From Vulcanimicrobiota bacterium (GTDB taxonomy: Bacteria > Vulcanimicrobiota > Xenobia > Xenobiales > JADMJV01), in NCBI GenBank assembly GCA_017307785.1, contig JAFKGI010000011.1, positions 1-64,000 on the forward strand: a stretch of DNA of 64,000 nt, read 5' to 3'. The position numbers were made by a program, and so were the translations under genes. The notes beneath the pieces are model-generated. The model searched no databases. It had not been told where the DNA came from and was given only the letters and a program-made list of their open reading frames with translations. Positions within the stretch are counted from its first letter, which is position 1, and every line of letters starts with the position of its first letter. Below, one piece after another: positions 1 through 7,759 of the stretch.

Positions 1-87
1 GTCGACCGGGTTGTCGGCGTGCTGCAGCAGGTAGGGACTCGTTTCCTGTGCCAGCCGATTGGTGTTCTGGTGTGTCTCAGTGCTCAT
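1..87 (-). CDS. DUF255/thioredoxin-like domain protein, N-terminus only (partial)
   Basis: The complement of 87-1 is an open frame of 29 codons starting at ATG (87-85) and running off the window edge. It contains [20 protein letters not shown], which matches the hallmark N-terminus of the DUF255 / YyaL / SSP411-like family ([21 protein letters not shown]). These proteins are usually 650-700 residues, with a thioredoxin-like domain followed by an alpha/alpha barrel. The function is poorly defined. The gene is divergent from the membrane protein at 286, so the 198-bp gap probably carries promoters for both. The identification rests on the motif alone, because only 4 percent of the protein is present. 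Confidence 0.85.
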   Translation of the reverse strand, partial: MSTETHQNTNRLAQETSPYLLQHADNPVD

Positions 88-285
88 TCTAGGGGCCTTT
101 CTATTGACGGGTATGAACGGTCAGCATTCCCCAAACTCCCAGGAACTAAGCGCGAAAATGAACCGTTGCCTAACATGGGACGTGAATACAAAAAGAGTGT
201 GATATCCGTTATTGACGGGTGAGTCCGATTGTAGGAAGGTGGAAGGATGATAGAGAAACACCCAAACGGAGTGGAGGCCGTATAG
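88..285. promoter_or_regulatory. Divergent intergenic region with an 11-bp direct repeat
   Basis: This gap separates the leftward DUF255 gene from the rightward membrane-protein gene. The 11-mer TATTGACGGGT occurs at 102-112 and again at 210-220, exactly 108 bp apart in the same orientation. Each copy contains TTGACG, which resembles a -35 box, but I see no good -10 box 17 bp downstream of either. A GGAGG ribosome binding site at 273-277 serves the ATG at 286. A regulatory role for the repeat is inference. Confidence 0.4.
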
Positions 286-1092
286 ATGCAGGCGCTTTGG
301 AACAACCCGATTTTCTTCAAACATCGGCTGCTGGAGAACCGCGAGTATCGCCGTTCCAAGTCCAGCTTCTGGGTCCGACAGATGAGTCTCGTCTGGTGTG
401 TGCTCGTCCCCCTGGCCTTCGTGGCCATGCTGGCCCTGCCGGAAGTGCTGGACGCCATCTCGCCCGCCTACGACCCGGCTCGCCTCTACAAAGCCCTCAC
501 CAATCTGACCCAGCACTGGCTGGGCGCCCTCACCATCAGCCACTTCCTGGTTCTGCTGGTCGCCATCGGCTTGTCGCTGCACGGAACCAGCGCTCAAGTA
601 ACCGGTGAGCGCGAAAAGAAAACCTTCGAGAGCCTGCAGTCGACGATGATGTCGGCCACGGAAATCGTAAACGGCCGCCTGGCCTCCGGGCTCTGGCCGG
701 TGCTCCGCGAACTGCTGATCGTCTCGCCCCTGGCCCTTCTGCTCGGCACCATCGCGGGCTTCGGCATCAAGTCACTGCTGTGTATCGCCCTGCTCTTCTC
801 GACGGTGGCCTTCTACGGCATGGTCGGCCTGTGGAGCTCCTACTGCTGCAAGAACACCCAGAACGCTCACCGCATGGCCGCCGGCGTCGCCGGTAGCCTG
901 CTGGTTCTCACTCCTCTGGCCGCCGCTCTGACCAGCAACGAATCCTTGCTGCTGCTTCACCCGGTCTACGCCAGCGGTGCCCTGGCTCAGGGAATGCTGC
1001 CGGTTCTGCTGGTAACCGCTTTTCACTTCTGCGCGGCCTCGCTTCTGTGGCTCGACGCTCTGCGGCGCGAACGCTCCGCGGTGAGAATTTAG
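286..1092 (+). CDS. ABC-2-type transporter permease-like membrane protein
   Basis: 268-residue polytopic protein with about six hydrophobic segments. Residues 107-120 (GEREKKTFESLQST) match the cytosolic coupling motif that follows the second helix in ABC-2 permeases (GEREKGTLE-L-TP-S--EI--GK), continuing as SATEIVNGRLASG. The C-terminus is basic. GGAGG at 273-277 sits 8 nt before the ATG and fixes the start. It is followed 13 bp later by a second membrane protein of the same general type. No ATP-binding subunit lies next to the pair in this window, so the partner ATPase is unknown; it could be encoded elsewhere, or the protein may have lost transport activity. Confidence 0.7.
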   Translation: MQALWNNPIFFKHRLLENREYRRSKSSFWVRQMSLVWCVLVPLAFVAMLALPEVLDAISPAYDPARLYKALTNLTQHWLGALTISHFLVLLVAIGLSLHGTSAQVTGEREKKTFESLQSTMMSATEIVNGRLASGLWPVLRELLIVSPLALLLGTIAGFGIKSLLCIALLFSTVAFYGMVGLWSSYCCKNTQNAHRMAAGVAGSLLVLTPLAAALTSNESLLLLHPVYASGALAQGMLPVLLVTAFHFCAASLLWLDALRRERSAVRI

Positions 1093-1105
1093 GAGGCCCA
1101 TCAAG

Positions 1106-1966
1106 ATGTTTCGCAGATTTAGCAACTACATCCAGCGCGTCAAGGGCATCCACGAGAACCCGTTCTGGGTCACCAGTCGCAGTCGTGCCGCCCGCGCCTC
1201 CGCTCTGAAAACGCTCTGGCGCGGATACGCCGGCTACGCCGTGCTGCTGATGCTTCCGCTGGGAATTTTCACCAACTACATGGTCGAGGCCAACGGCCTG
1301 GGCACGGACACCGACCGCATGAATCTGGCGGCCGCTCTGGCCACGGCCGGCGTTCTCCAACTGCTGTATCTTTCCACCAAAGCGGCCCTGAGCACCGCCC
1401 CCTCGGTGGTTCAGGCCCGTCAACAGGGCACTCTGTTGGCGCTGGCGCTGACTCGCATCAATAGCGCGGACTTCGCCGATGGCGTGGCTCTCTCCGAGAG
1501 CCGCCAACTGTTGCGCGAATTCGCCGTCTGGACTCCGGCTCTCGCCGTGGTCACCCTGATGTCGGGCCAGAGCCTCTACTCGCTGGTGATGCTCACGGTC
1601 CTGTCCGCTCTCTGCATCCTCTACTTCGCCTACCAGGGCGTCTACATCTCGGCCACCTGCAAAGACACGCAGGAAGCCGGTCGCAAAGCCTCGGTCAACA
1701 CGCTGGTCTTGATGGGCGGCAGCGGAATGCTCTTCCTTATCGGCGGCTTCGTGCTCGGACCCCTGTGGCTGTTGCACCCGGTCTTCGGCTACCTGTGCTC
1801 GATGTTTGGCGCGGGCAGTCCGACCGGCCCTATGTCGATGCAAGAAAGCCTGTCGCTGCTGTTCTGGTGTGGCTGGCCCGCCCTGATCACCCCGATTTAC
1901 ATGTGGTTGATCCTCAATGCCCGCCAGTCCGCCATTCGCGCTCTCGAGCGCGTGCGCATCGGCTAA
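1106..1966 (+). CDS. Polytopic membrane protein, probable ABC-2 permease-like partner
   Basis: 286 residues with a short cytosolic N-terminus and about six membrane segments, the first near residues 45-60. The ribosome binding site AGGAGG (1091-1096) overlaps the TAG of the preceding gene, so the two are almost certainly co-transcribed and translationally linked. The family coupling motif is degenerate here (RQQGTLLALALTRI at about residue 110), but it sits where the preceding protein has its GEREK motif. That supports the two being paralogous half-permeases. The role and substrate cannot be read from sequence. A kinase gene follows after 18 bp. Confidence 0.6.
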   Translation: MFRRFSNYIQRVKGIHENPFWVTSRSRAARASALKTLWRGYAGYAVLLMLPLGIFTNYMVEANGLGTDTDRMNLAAALATAGVLQLLYLSTKAALSTAPSVVQARQQGTLLALALTRINSADFADGVALSESRQLLREFAVWTPALAVVTLMSGQSLYSLVMLTVLSALCILYFAYQGVYISATCKDTQEAGRKASVNTLVLMGGSGMLFLIGGFVLGPLWLLHPVFGYLCSMFGAGSPTGPMSMQESLSLLFWCGWPALITPIYMWLILNARQSAIRALERVRIG

Positions 1967-1984
1967 CCACTTCCACTGAGCGGC

Positions 1985-2860
1985 GTGCAGTCTCCCTCCG
2001 GTATCGGCCGCATTCTGGCCGGCCGCTACCGCATTGAACGCCTGCTCGGCACCGGGGCCAGCGGAACGGTCTGGTTCGTCCGCGATACTCGAGAAAAAGG
2101 CAAAGTCTGGGCCCTCAAAGAGGTGGACGTTTCCGGCCTGTCCGCCCAGGAGCAACTGGAAACCTGGACCATGTTCTCGCGCGAAGCGGACATGCTTATG
2201 CAACTGGAACACCCCTATCTACCCAAGGTGGTGGCCCGCTTTCAGGAGCAGGGCCGCCACTTTTTGGTGATGGAGCGAGTCGAGGGCCCCACCCTCCAGT
2301 CGGTCCTCAAAGAGGCCAAGATTCCGCTCTCGGAGGGGGACGTGATCTCCTGGGGCGCCCAGCTTTGCGAGGTGCTTCACTATCTGCACTCTCTGGAGCC
2401 CCCCATCGTCTACCGCGACCTGAAGCCGGCCAACGTGATGGTGAGCGTGCGCGGTCCCCTGAAACTGGTGGACTTCGGCATCGCTCGCGTGCTCAACCCC
2501 ACCCAGGCGGGAGATACCACCGCCTACGGCACGCCCGGTTATGCCCCGATCGAACAATATCTGGGCAAGACCAGTCCGCGCTCTGACCTGTACGCGCTGG
2601 GAGCCACCCTCTACCAGCTACTCACCTTGCAAGACCCCGAGCCCTTCCGCTTCAACTTCCCTCCCCTTCGCCGCTTCGCGCCCGAGGCCAACCCCAAACT
2701 GGAACTCCTGCTGGGCGACCTGTTGCAGAAAGAAGCCGACCAGCGCCCTGAGTCCGCTTACGAGGTTCTACAGCGCCTCGGAGAGATCCGCGAACTCAAA
2801 AAGAGCGTCTGGAAACGGCTCAAAACCCAGGTCAAAACCTGGTGGTCCGGCAACCTCTAG
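1985..2860 (+). CDS. Serine/threonine protein kinase (Hanks type, soluble)
   Basis: 291 residues, almost entirely one eukaryote-type kinase domain. The glycine-rich loop is LLGTGASGTVW (20-30), the ATP-anchoring Lys is K45 in WALKEVD, and the catalytic loop is YRDLKPANV (143-151) with Asp145. The metal-binding DFG is at 163-165. The activation segment ends in GTPGYAPIEQY, typical of bacterial kinases with APE altered. No membrane helix or PASTA domain follows, so it is probably cytosolic. The start is GTG at 1985. It follows two membrane-protein genes on the same strand and may phosphorylate them or be their regulator, which is inference. All catalytic residues are present, so it should be active. 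Confidence 0.92.
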   Translation: MQSPSGIGRILAGRYRIERLLGTGASGTVWFVRDTREKGKVWALKEVDVSGLSAQEQLETWTMFSREADMLMQLEHPYLPKVVARFQEQGRHFLVMERVEGPTLQSVLKEAKIPLSEGDVISWGAQLCEVLHYLHSLEPPIVYRDLKPANVMVSVRGPLKLVDFGIARVLNPTQAGDTTAYGTPGYAPIEQYLGKTSPRSDLYALGATLYQLLTLQDPEPFRFNFPPLRRFAPEANPKLELLLGDLLQKEADQRPESAYEVLQRLGEIRELKKSVWKRLKTQVKTWWSGNL

Positions 2861-2900
2861 CCAGCGCAGGAAGGTGAGCAAGGAGGGCTAAGTTTCGGCC

Positions 2901-4379
2901 ATGTTTTCTCGCATTCTTATTGCCAACCGCGGTGAAATTGCCGTCCGTCTTCTGCGCGCCTGTCGGGAACTGGGCATCTCGCCCGCTGTCGCCTATGCTC
3001 CCATCGACCGCGACACCCTGGCCGTGGAACTGGCCGACGTAGCGGTGGAACTGAAAGGCGATACGCCGCGAGGATGCTACCTGGACATCGAGGGACTGGT
3101 GGCGGCCGCCAAAAAGGTGGGAGCAGAGGCCATTCACCCGGGTTATGGATTCGTCTCCGAGAACGCGGATTTCTCTCAACTCTGTCGCGACTCGGGCATC
3201 GTCTTCATCGGACCCAGTCCGGAAGTCATCTATGGATTGGGCAATAAGAATCAGGCCCGCAAGCTCATGACCTCGGCCGGCCTGCCGGTGGTGCCCGGCA
3301 CCGAAGATCCCGTGCCCACTGTGGACGAAGCCGTCGAACACGCGCGGTCCATCGGCTACCCGCTGCTGATCAAGGCCAGCGGAGGCGGCGGCGGCCGCGG
3401 CATGCGCAAAGTCGAGAATGAAGCCGAATTGCGCCAGGCCTTCCCGCAGGCGCGCTCAGAGAGCCAGGCCGCCTTCGGCTCCGGCGAACTCTTCCTGGAA
3501 AAATACGTCGAACGCCCCCGCCACGTCGAGATTCAGATCCTGGGCGACTCCCACGGCAACGCCGTCTACCTGGGCGAGCGCGAGTGCTCCATCCAGCGAC
3601 GCTTCCAGAAAATGATCGAGGAAGCGCCCTCGCCCGCCCTGACTCCGGAATTGCGCGAACGCATGGGTCAGGCGGCCGTAGCCGGAGCCAAAAAGCTGGG
3701 CTACTGCGGCGCCGGCACCTTTGAGTTTCTGGTCGATGCTCACCGCAACTTTTACTTCCTGGAAGTCAACACGCGACTCCAGGTGGAACACCCGGTTACC
3801 GAGCAAATCACCGGCCTGGACCTGGTCAAATTGCAGATCCGCGTGGCTTACGGTGAAGTCCTCCCCATCCGTCAGGAAGACGTGCAACTGCGCGGCTGGT
3901 CGATGGAGTGCCGCATCACCTGCGAGGACCCCTATCGCGGCTTTCTCCCCACCCCGGGAAAAATCGAGCGCCTGCATCTGCCCGCCGGCCCCGGGGTACG
4001 AGTAGACACCCACCTCTATCAAGGCTATGAGGTCCCCGGCTCTTTCGACTCCATGGTCGCCAAACTGATCACCACCGGTCGCGACCGCGAGGAAGCCCGC
4101 ACTCGCATGCTGGTGGCGTTGCGTGAATTCCATCTGGCCGGCATTTCCCATACCATTCCCTTCCACATCGCCGTGCTGGAGCACCCGGAGTATATCGCGG
4201 GCAACCTGACCACCCACTTCTTGCCCGAGTACCTGCCCAAGCTGGATCGCAGTCGCACGCCCGCCGAACTGGATTTGATGACGGCGGTAGCGGCCGTGGA
4301 AAGCCGCGGTCGCGAGACCTCAGCGCCGGTGAGCACCGCCGCCAGCGAAGCCCAACTCTGGAAAATGGCGGGCCGTTAA
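2901..4379 (+). CDS. accC: Acetyl-CoA carboxylase biotin carboxylase subunit
   Basis: 492 residues. It carboxylates biotin on the carrier protein using ATP and bicarbonate, the first step of malonyl-CoA formation. It opens with FSRILIANRGEIAVRLLRA, the universal start of the family. An ATP-grasp glycine loop (KASGGGGGRGMRKV, about residues 158-171) and the active-site stretch EVNTRLQVEHPVTE (about 290-303) are intact. It is about 45 residues longer than typical AccC (about 447); the extra C-terminal tail contains an Ala/Glu-rich helix. GGAGGG lies about 14 nt upstream of the ATG. No biotin carrier (AccB) gene is adjacent, although accB usually precedes accC. Pyruvate or propionyl-CoA carboxylase subunits share this domain, but the stand-alone length fits AccC. 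Confidence 0.93.
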   Translation: MFSRILIANRGEIAVRLLRACRELGISPAVAYAPIDRDTLAVELADVAVELKGDTPRGCYLDIEGLVAAAKKVGAEAIHPGYGFVSENADFSQLCRDSGIVFIGPSPEVIYGLGNKNQARKLMTSAGLPVVPGTEDPVPTVDEAVEHARSIGYPLLIKASGGGGGRGMRKVENEAELRQAFPQARSESQAAFGSGELFLEKYVERPRHVEIQILGDSHGNAVYLGERECSIQRRFQKMIEEAPSPALTPELRERMGQAAVAGAKKLGYCGAGTFEFLVDAHRNFYFLEVNTRLQVEHPVTEQITGLDLVKLQIRVAYGEVLPIRQEDVQLRGWSMECRITCEDPYRGFLPTPGKIERLHLPAGPGVRVDTHLYQGYEVPGSFDSMVAKLITTGRDREEARTRMLVALREFHLAGISHTIPFHIAVLEHPEYIAGNLTTHFLPEYLPKLDRSRTPAELDLMTAVAAVESRGRETSAPVSTAASEAQLWKMAGR

Positions 4380-4439
4380 CTTCCTCCGCGGTACTTCCGT
4401 TCTCAGCATGGCTTACTCTGTGAAGGAGGGAGTTTGACT

Positions 4440-4823
4440 ATGCGTATCCAGACGAATCCGATGCCACAGATGCCGGCCAGTCGCAAACCGACTGCGTCCA
4501 CCCCCGCCGAGGACCGTGCGCCTCAGGTGGCGGGTCAGGATATGCTGCTCCTCAACCGGATCTCCTCACAGGAGAGAATCATGCGGGCGTCCTACGCACT
4601 TCCCTGGACCGGGGCGGCCGTTGGCGCGGCTGGAGTTTACTACCTGGCCAAAACCACCGTGCTCAGCCAGTTTTCCGCCATCGGAAACCACCCCGGCATC
4701 TGGTCCGGTGGACTGGGACTCCCGGTCGGCCTGTTGCTTGGCGCCGGACTGGCGGAATATCTCTCGACCAACGCCGCGGTCAAAGTCGAAGAAGCCGAAG
4801 CTCAGCTGAGCCGCAACAAATAG
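4440..4823 (+). CDS. Small hypothetical membrane protein
   Basis: 127 residues, not recognised. The N-terminal 45 residues are Pro/Ala/Thr-rich and probably disordered. They are followed by two predicted membrane segments (about 55-70 and 85-105, the latter LGLPVGLLLGAGLAEYL) and a short charged tail. A TTG at 4434 would add two residues, but GGAGG at 4425-4429 is 10 nt before the ATG at 4440 and only 4 nt before the TTG, so I chose the ATG. The stop is separated by one base from the stop of the convergent pseudopilin gene. The function is unknown. Confidence 0.6.
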   Translation: MRIQTNPMPQMPASRKPTASTPAEDRAPQVAGQDMLLLNRISSQERIMRASYALPWTGAAVGAAGVYYLAKTTVLSQFSAIGNHPGIWSGGLGLPVGLLLGAGLAEYLSTNAAVKVEEAEAQLSRNK

Positions 4824-4824
4824 G

Positions 4825-5265
4825 CTAGGGCGGCGGCGGTTGCTGGGTCGGGCCCAGGTCGTTGCTGTAGCTGGGAATGTTCAGCGAGGTCTGGCCAGGG
4901 AAGCACTCTCCGTGATTGTTGCCGACGCATGAGAAACTGAAACGGTCGGGCGCCGTCGAGGCCACATAGTCCAAAAACGTGCAAACACCGCGATTGGGAC
5001 AGGTGGGCAGACGCTTCAAGTAATTCCCCTGGGTCAGAGTGTTCAGCCCGGTCAGACCGCTGCCGTCCGGGAAGCGTCCCTCATTGTCGACCGCGTACAT
5101 CTCTAGAGCGGTAGCCGTTGACTTACACTGACTGACACAGGCGGAGAGCTGGCTCCGGGCTCGAGCTCGCTTGAAGCTGGGCACAAGAATCGCCGCCAGG
5201 ACGGCGATGATAGTAATCACGATCATTAGCTCAATGAGGGTAAACCCCCGTTTGCGTCGACACAT
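4825..5265 (-). CDS. Prepilin-like protein with type IV N-methylation/cleavage signal
   Basis: 146 residues. The N-terminus MCRRKRG/FTLIELMIVI is a classical prepilin peptidase site: cleavage after Gly7, Phe1 methylated, and Glu5 of the mature protein present. It is followed by the hydrophobic assembly helix (to about residue 27). The remaining globular domain has five cysteines, consistent with disulfide bonds, and ends in a short proline run. The length suits a major pseudopilin of a type II secretion or type IV pilus system. No assembly ATPase, peptidase or secretin is encoded nearby, so this is an orphan pilin. The next gene is divergent. Confidence 0.9.
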   Translation of the reverse strand: MCRRKRGFTLIELMIVITIIAVLAAILVPSFKRARARSQLSACVSQCKSTATALEMYAVDNEGRFPDGSGLTGLNTLTQGNYLKRLPTCPNRGVCTFLDYVASTAPDRFSFSCVGNNHGECFPGQTSLNIPSYSNDLGPTQQPPPP

Positions 5266-5369
5266 TCGCTTCAGTATACCACAGAACCCGACCGTTTCAT
5301 CTTGCTCTCCAGAAGATGCTGAAAAAATTTGGGGAGGGGGTCAGGGTCAGGAGCGATAACCTAGCCGCG

Positions 5370-6983
5370 ATGAGTAAATTAAGTGTTCTTGGGCTGGGGT
5401 TGCGCTGTCCCGAGCAGGCCACTCAGCGCTGCCTGGACTCTCTGCGCCAGGCCGACCGGGTCTTTCTGATCTCGGACAATCTGGAGAAGCAAGATTGGCT
5501 GCGCCAGCTCAATCCGAACTTCTACAACCTGATGACCCACTACGCGCTGGGCAAACCGAGACGCGACACCTATCAGGAAATGGCCGACCAGGTGTTGGAC
5601 TGCCTGAAGAGTGGGGGCAATGCAGCGCTGGTCTCCTACGGACACCCGCTGGTGTTTTGCGATCCCAGTCGCCTGGCCATCGAACAGACGGTAGGGGCCG
5701 GCTACGAACTGGAAGTGTTGCCCGGCGTCTCCTCGATCGACTGCCTGCTGGCCGACCTGCGCGTCGATGCCCACCAGTACGGGCTGCAGATTTACGAAGG
5801 CCACGACCTGCTGCTACACGCGGTGGCCGTCGACCCGAGCTGCTCGCAGATCATTTTCCAGGTCCCCAGCCTGGGAGACAACACCGGCGGCTGGCAGCCC
5901 GGACGCTTTCGTGGCTTCATTCGGGCTCTGGGAGAAAAACTGGCTCAGTCTTTCGGCGAAGACCACGAAGTCGTGCTCTACTTCGGCTCGAATTCTCCCG
6001 AACGTCCAACTCGTGCCGACCGCTGTCTGCTCAAGGAACTGCACCAGGTGGAGATGGTCAGCGAATACACCCTGTGGGTGCCTCCACTGGGTTACGAATC
6101 GCTGCCTCCCGACCTGCAAAGCCGGGATGTGCCGGTCGACCTGGAACTGGCCGGCACCGGTATGGCCTGGAGCGACCGCACCCAGGAAATGACCGACCTC
6201 ATGGCCGGCCGAGATGTCTACACGCTGCAAGCCATTCCCGAGCTTCCCGAGGCCGTTGCGGTAGACGATTTTACCCGGCTCCCCGCCGACGGCAGGCCCA
6301 AGCTCGTGCTTTTCCCCGCTCACCCCTGCAACAGCGGCGGAGTCCACTGGGCTCGCCAGGCTCAGGCGGCGGGCCTCAGCTATCGCATCCGCCCCTCGAT
6401 TTCCTGGGAGGGCGGAGTTTACTGCGACGTCCCGATCGACCCGGGATTGCTCGGTTTCCAATCCTTTCCGGCCCGGCACCAGCCGCCCGAGCCCATCAAC
6501 CTGGCCACCCTGCTGCGTTTGCCGGCCGATCCCCGGCCCGGAGCCCGCTACTGGGGTCCGGTCAGCGCCTTTCAGGAGCAAGCGCAGGCCGACAGTGTGG
6601 CGCTCTTTGTCACCGGGCCCAGTCCCCGCCCCATCGAGAACGGGCCGTTTTTGCGAGCTCTGCAGCTTTCGGCGGTGGAACGGCTGGTGGCTTTTCTGGA
6701 ACTCCACGAGTCCCGGCTGGTTCTGCAAAAAAATCCCAGCGCCAAGATGTGGCTGCACGCCAATCTGCAGCTGGCGGGTCGGGAAATCCGCGAAGCCCTG
6801 GCCAAGACCGACCTGGCACAACTGGCCGGAGACGGTAACTGGTCACTCTACCTGCTGGATCATCCCGAACATCCGGCCGCTCCCTACCTGTTGCTGCGCA
6901 TGCGCTGCGAAGAAGCTCTGGAGTCGGTGGCTAAAGGAATTTCTCTGGAGCCGCTGGTCGGCTGGATCAAGGCGCATCGTTGA
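5370..6983 (+). CDS. Borosin-type (OphMA-like) tetrapyrrole-methylase-fold methyltransferase with unassigned C-terminal half
   Basis: 537 residues from ATG 5370; an upstream ATG at 5316 would add 18 residues unlike the family. Residues 3-245 resemble the SAM-dependent alpha-N-methyltransferases that methylate peptide backbones in borosin biosynthesis. Shared blocks, recalled from the fungal OphMA sequence, are HYALGKPRRDTYQEM (57-71), SYGHPLVF (89-96) and LPGVSSIDCLLADL (117-130), then IYEGHDLL and WVPP. Tyr58, Arg64, Tyr68 and Tyr90 align with OphMA catalytic residues Tyr66, Arg72, Tyr76 and Tyr98. Residues 250-537 are unlike a borosin core or binding domain that I know. No precursor peptide gene is adjacent. 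Its stop overlaps the TTG start of trhO. The alternative is an ordinary tetrapyrrole/diphthine-type methylase, but catalytic-site agreement favours the borosin clade. The substrate is unknown. Confidence 0.75.
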   Translation: MSKLSVLGLGLRCPEQATQRCLDSLRQADRVFLISDNLEKQDWLRQLNPNFYNLMTHYALGKPRRDTYQEMADQVLDCLKSGGNAALVSYGHPLVFCDPSRLAIEQTVGAGYELEVLPGVSSIDCLLADLRVDAHQYGLQIYEGHDLLLHAVAVDPSCSQIIFQVPSLGDNTGGWQPGRFRGFIRALGEKLAQSFGEDHEVVLYFGSNSPERPTRADRCLLKELHQVEMVSEYTLWVPPLGYESLPPDLQSRDVPVDLELAGTGMAWSDRTQEMTDLMAGRDVYTLQAIPELPEAVAVDDFTRLPADGRPKLVLFPAHPCNSGGVHWARQAQAAGLSYRIRPSISWEGGVYCDVPIDPGLLGFQSFPARHQPPEPINLATLLRLPADPRPGARYWGPVSAFQEQAQADSVALFVTGPSPRPIENGPFLRALQLSAVERLVAFLELHESRLVLQKNPSAKMWLHANLQLAGREIREALAKTDLAQLAGDGNWSLYLLDHPEHPAAPYLLLRMRCEEALESVAKGISLEPLVGWIKAHR

Positions 6984-7759
6984 CTTACCAGGTATCCACC
7001 TTCTACGCCCTCTCCCCCCTTACGCAAGAACAAATCGACCAGATTCTGGAAAGGCTGCGCGGCTGGCCGCCGGGCGAGCCCTCTCTCAACGGCATGGTGC
7101 TGGTGGCTCCGGATGGAGTCAACGCCACGCTGGCGGGCAGCGCCGAGACGCTGACCGCCATCGAGAACTGGTTGGCCGAGCAAATGCCTTTGAGCACGAT
7201 CAAGCGCAGCCAGTCTCCCTTCGCCCCCTTTCGTCGCTGGAAAGTGGTCCCACGACGCGAGACGGTCACCAGCGGCGCCATCGGCCAGAGCGGCTCACCG
7301 GCACGCCACCTGTCGCCCCAGGAATGGCACGAGATGCTGCAACGCCCCGACGTCCTGCTGCTGGACGTGCGCAATGACTATGAAATCCGCCTGGGCACTT
7401 TCCGTGGTGCCGTCGATCCCCAGACCAGCACCTTCACTCAGTTCGCCGACTACGTGGCCAAACTGGAAGTGCCCAAAGACCAGCCGATTCTGACCTTCTG
7501 CACCGGGGGAATCCGTTGCGAGAAAGCCGCCCCCTATTTGAAGGCGCAGGGCTTCAGCGAAGTCTATCAACTGGACGGCGGCATCCTCAATTACATGGAA
7601 CATTACCCCAACGGCCGCTTTGAAGGGGAGTGCTTCGTCTTCGACGACCGCGTCTCTCTGGACCAGAATCTGCAGCCCAGTGGGCGTCACCGGCGCTGCC
7701 CGGAGTGCGGTCAGCCCGGCTCCGAGCCTTGCTTTTACTGCGAAGCGGGCCAATCGTGA
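6980..7759 (+). CDS. trhO: tRNA uridine(34) hydroxylase TrhO (rhodanese domain)
   Basis: 259 residues. TrhO (YceA family) makes 5-hydroxyuridine at the tRNA wobble position using oxygen. An N-terminal acylphosphatase-like domain (about 1-90) is followed by a rhodanese domain (about 105-215). The active loop is FCTGGIRCEK, with catalytic Cys174 and conserved Cys180. LLDVRNDYEIRLGTF (127-141) is also diagnostic. The C-terminus has four cysteines (CPECG ... CFYC), as in the family. The start is a TTG at 6980 overlapping the preceding TGA, and the stop overlaps the GTG of the next gene, so this is a coupled operon. The neighbours are rRNA-modification enzymes, consistent with an RNA-modification cluster. 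Confidence 0.93.
   Translation: MTYQVSTFYALSPLTQEQIDQILERLRGWPPGEPSLNGMVLVAPDGVNATLAGSAETLTAIENWLAEQMPLSTIKRSQSPFAPFRRWKVVPRRETVTSGAIGQSGSPARHLSPQEWHEMLQRPDVLLLDVRNDYEIRLGTFRGAVDPQTSTFTQFADYVAKLEVPKDQPILTFCTGGIRCEKAAPYLKAQGFSEVYQLDGGILNYMEHYPNGRFEGECFVFDDRVSLDQNLQPSGRHRRCPECGQPGSEPCFYCEAGQS

Noticed and set aside
908..2212. Long open frame on the minus strand (434 residues)
   Set aside because: It is antisense to two membrane proteins and a kinase with clear motifs; its Gln/His/Gly-rich translation is typical of a shadow frame in GC-rich DNA.
5316..5369. Extended N-terminus of the borosin-type methyltransferase
   Set aside because: The extra 18 residues are not like the family; alignment of the first strand begins at the ATG at 5370.
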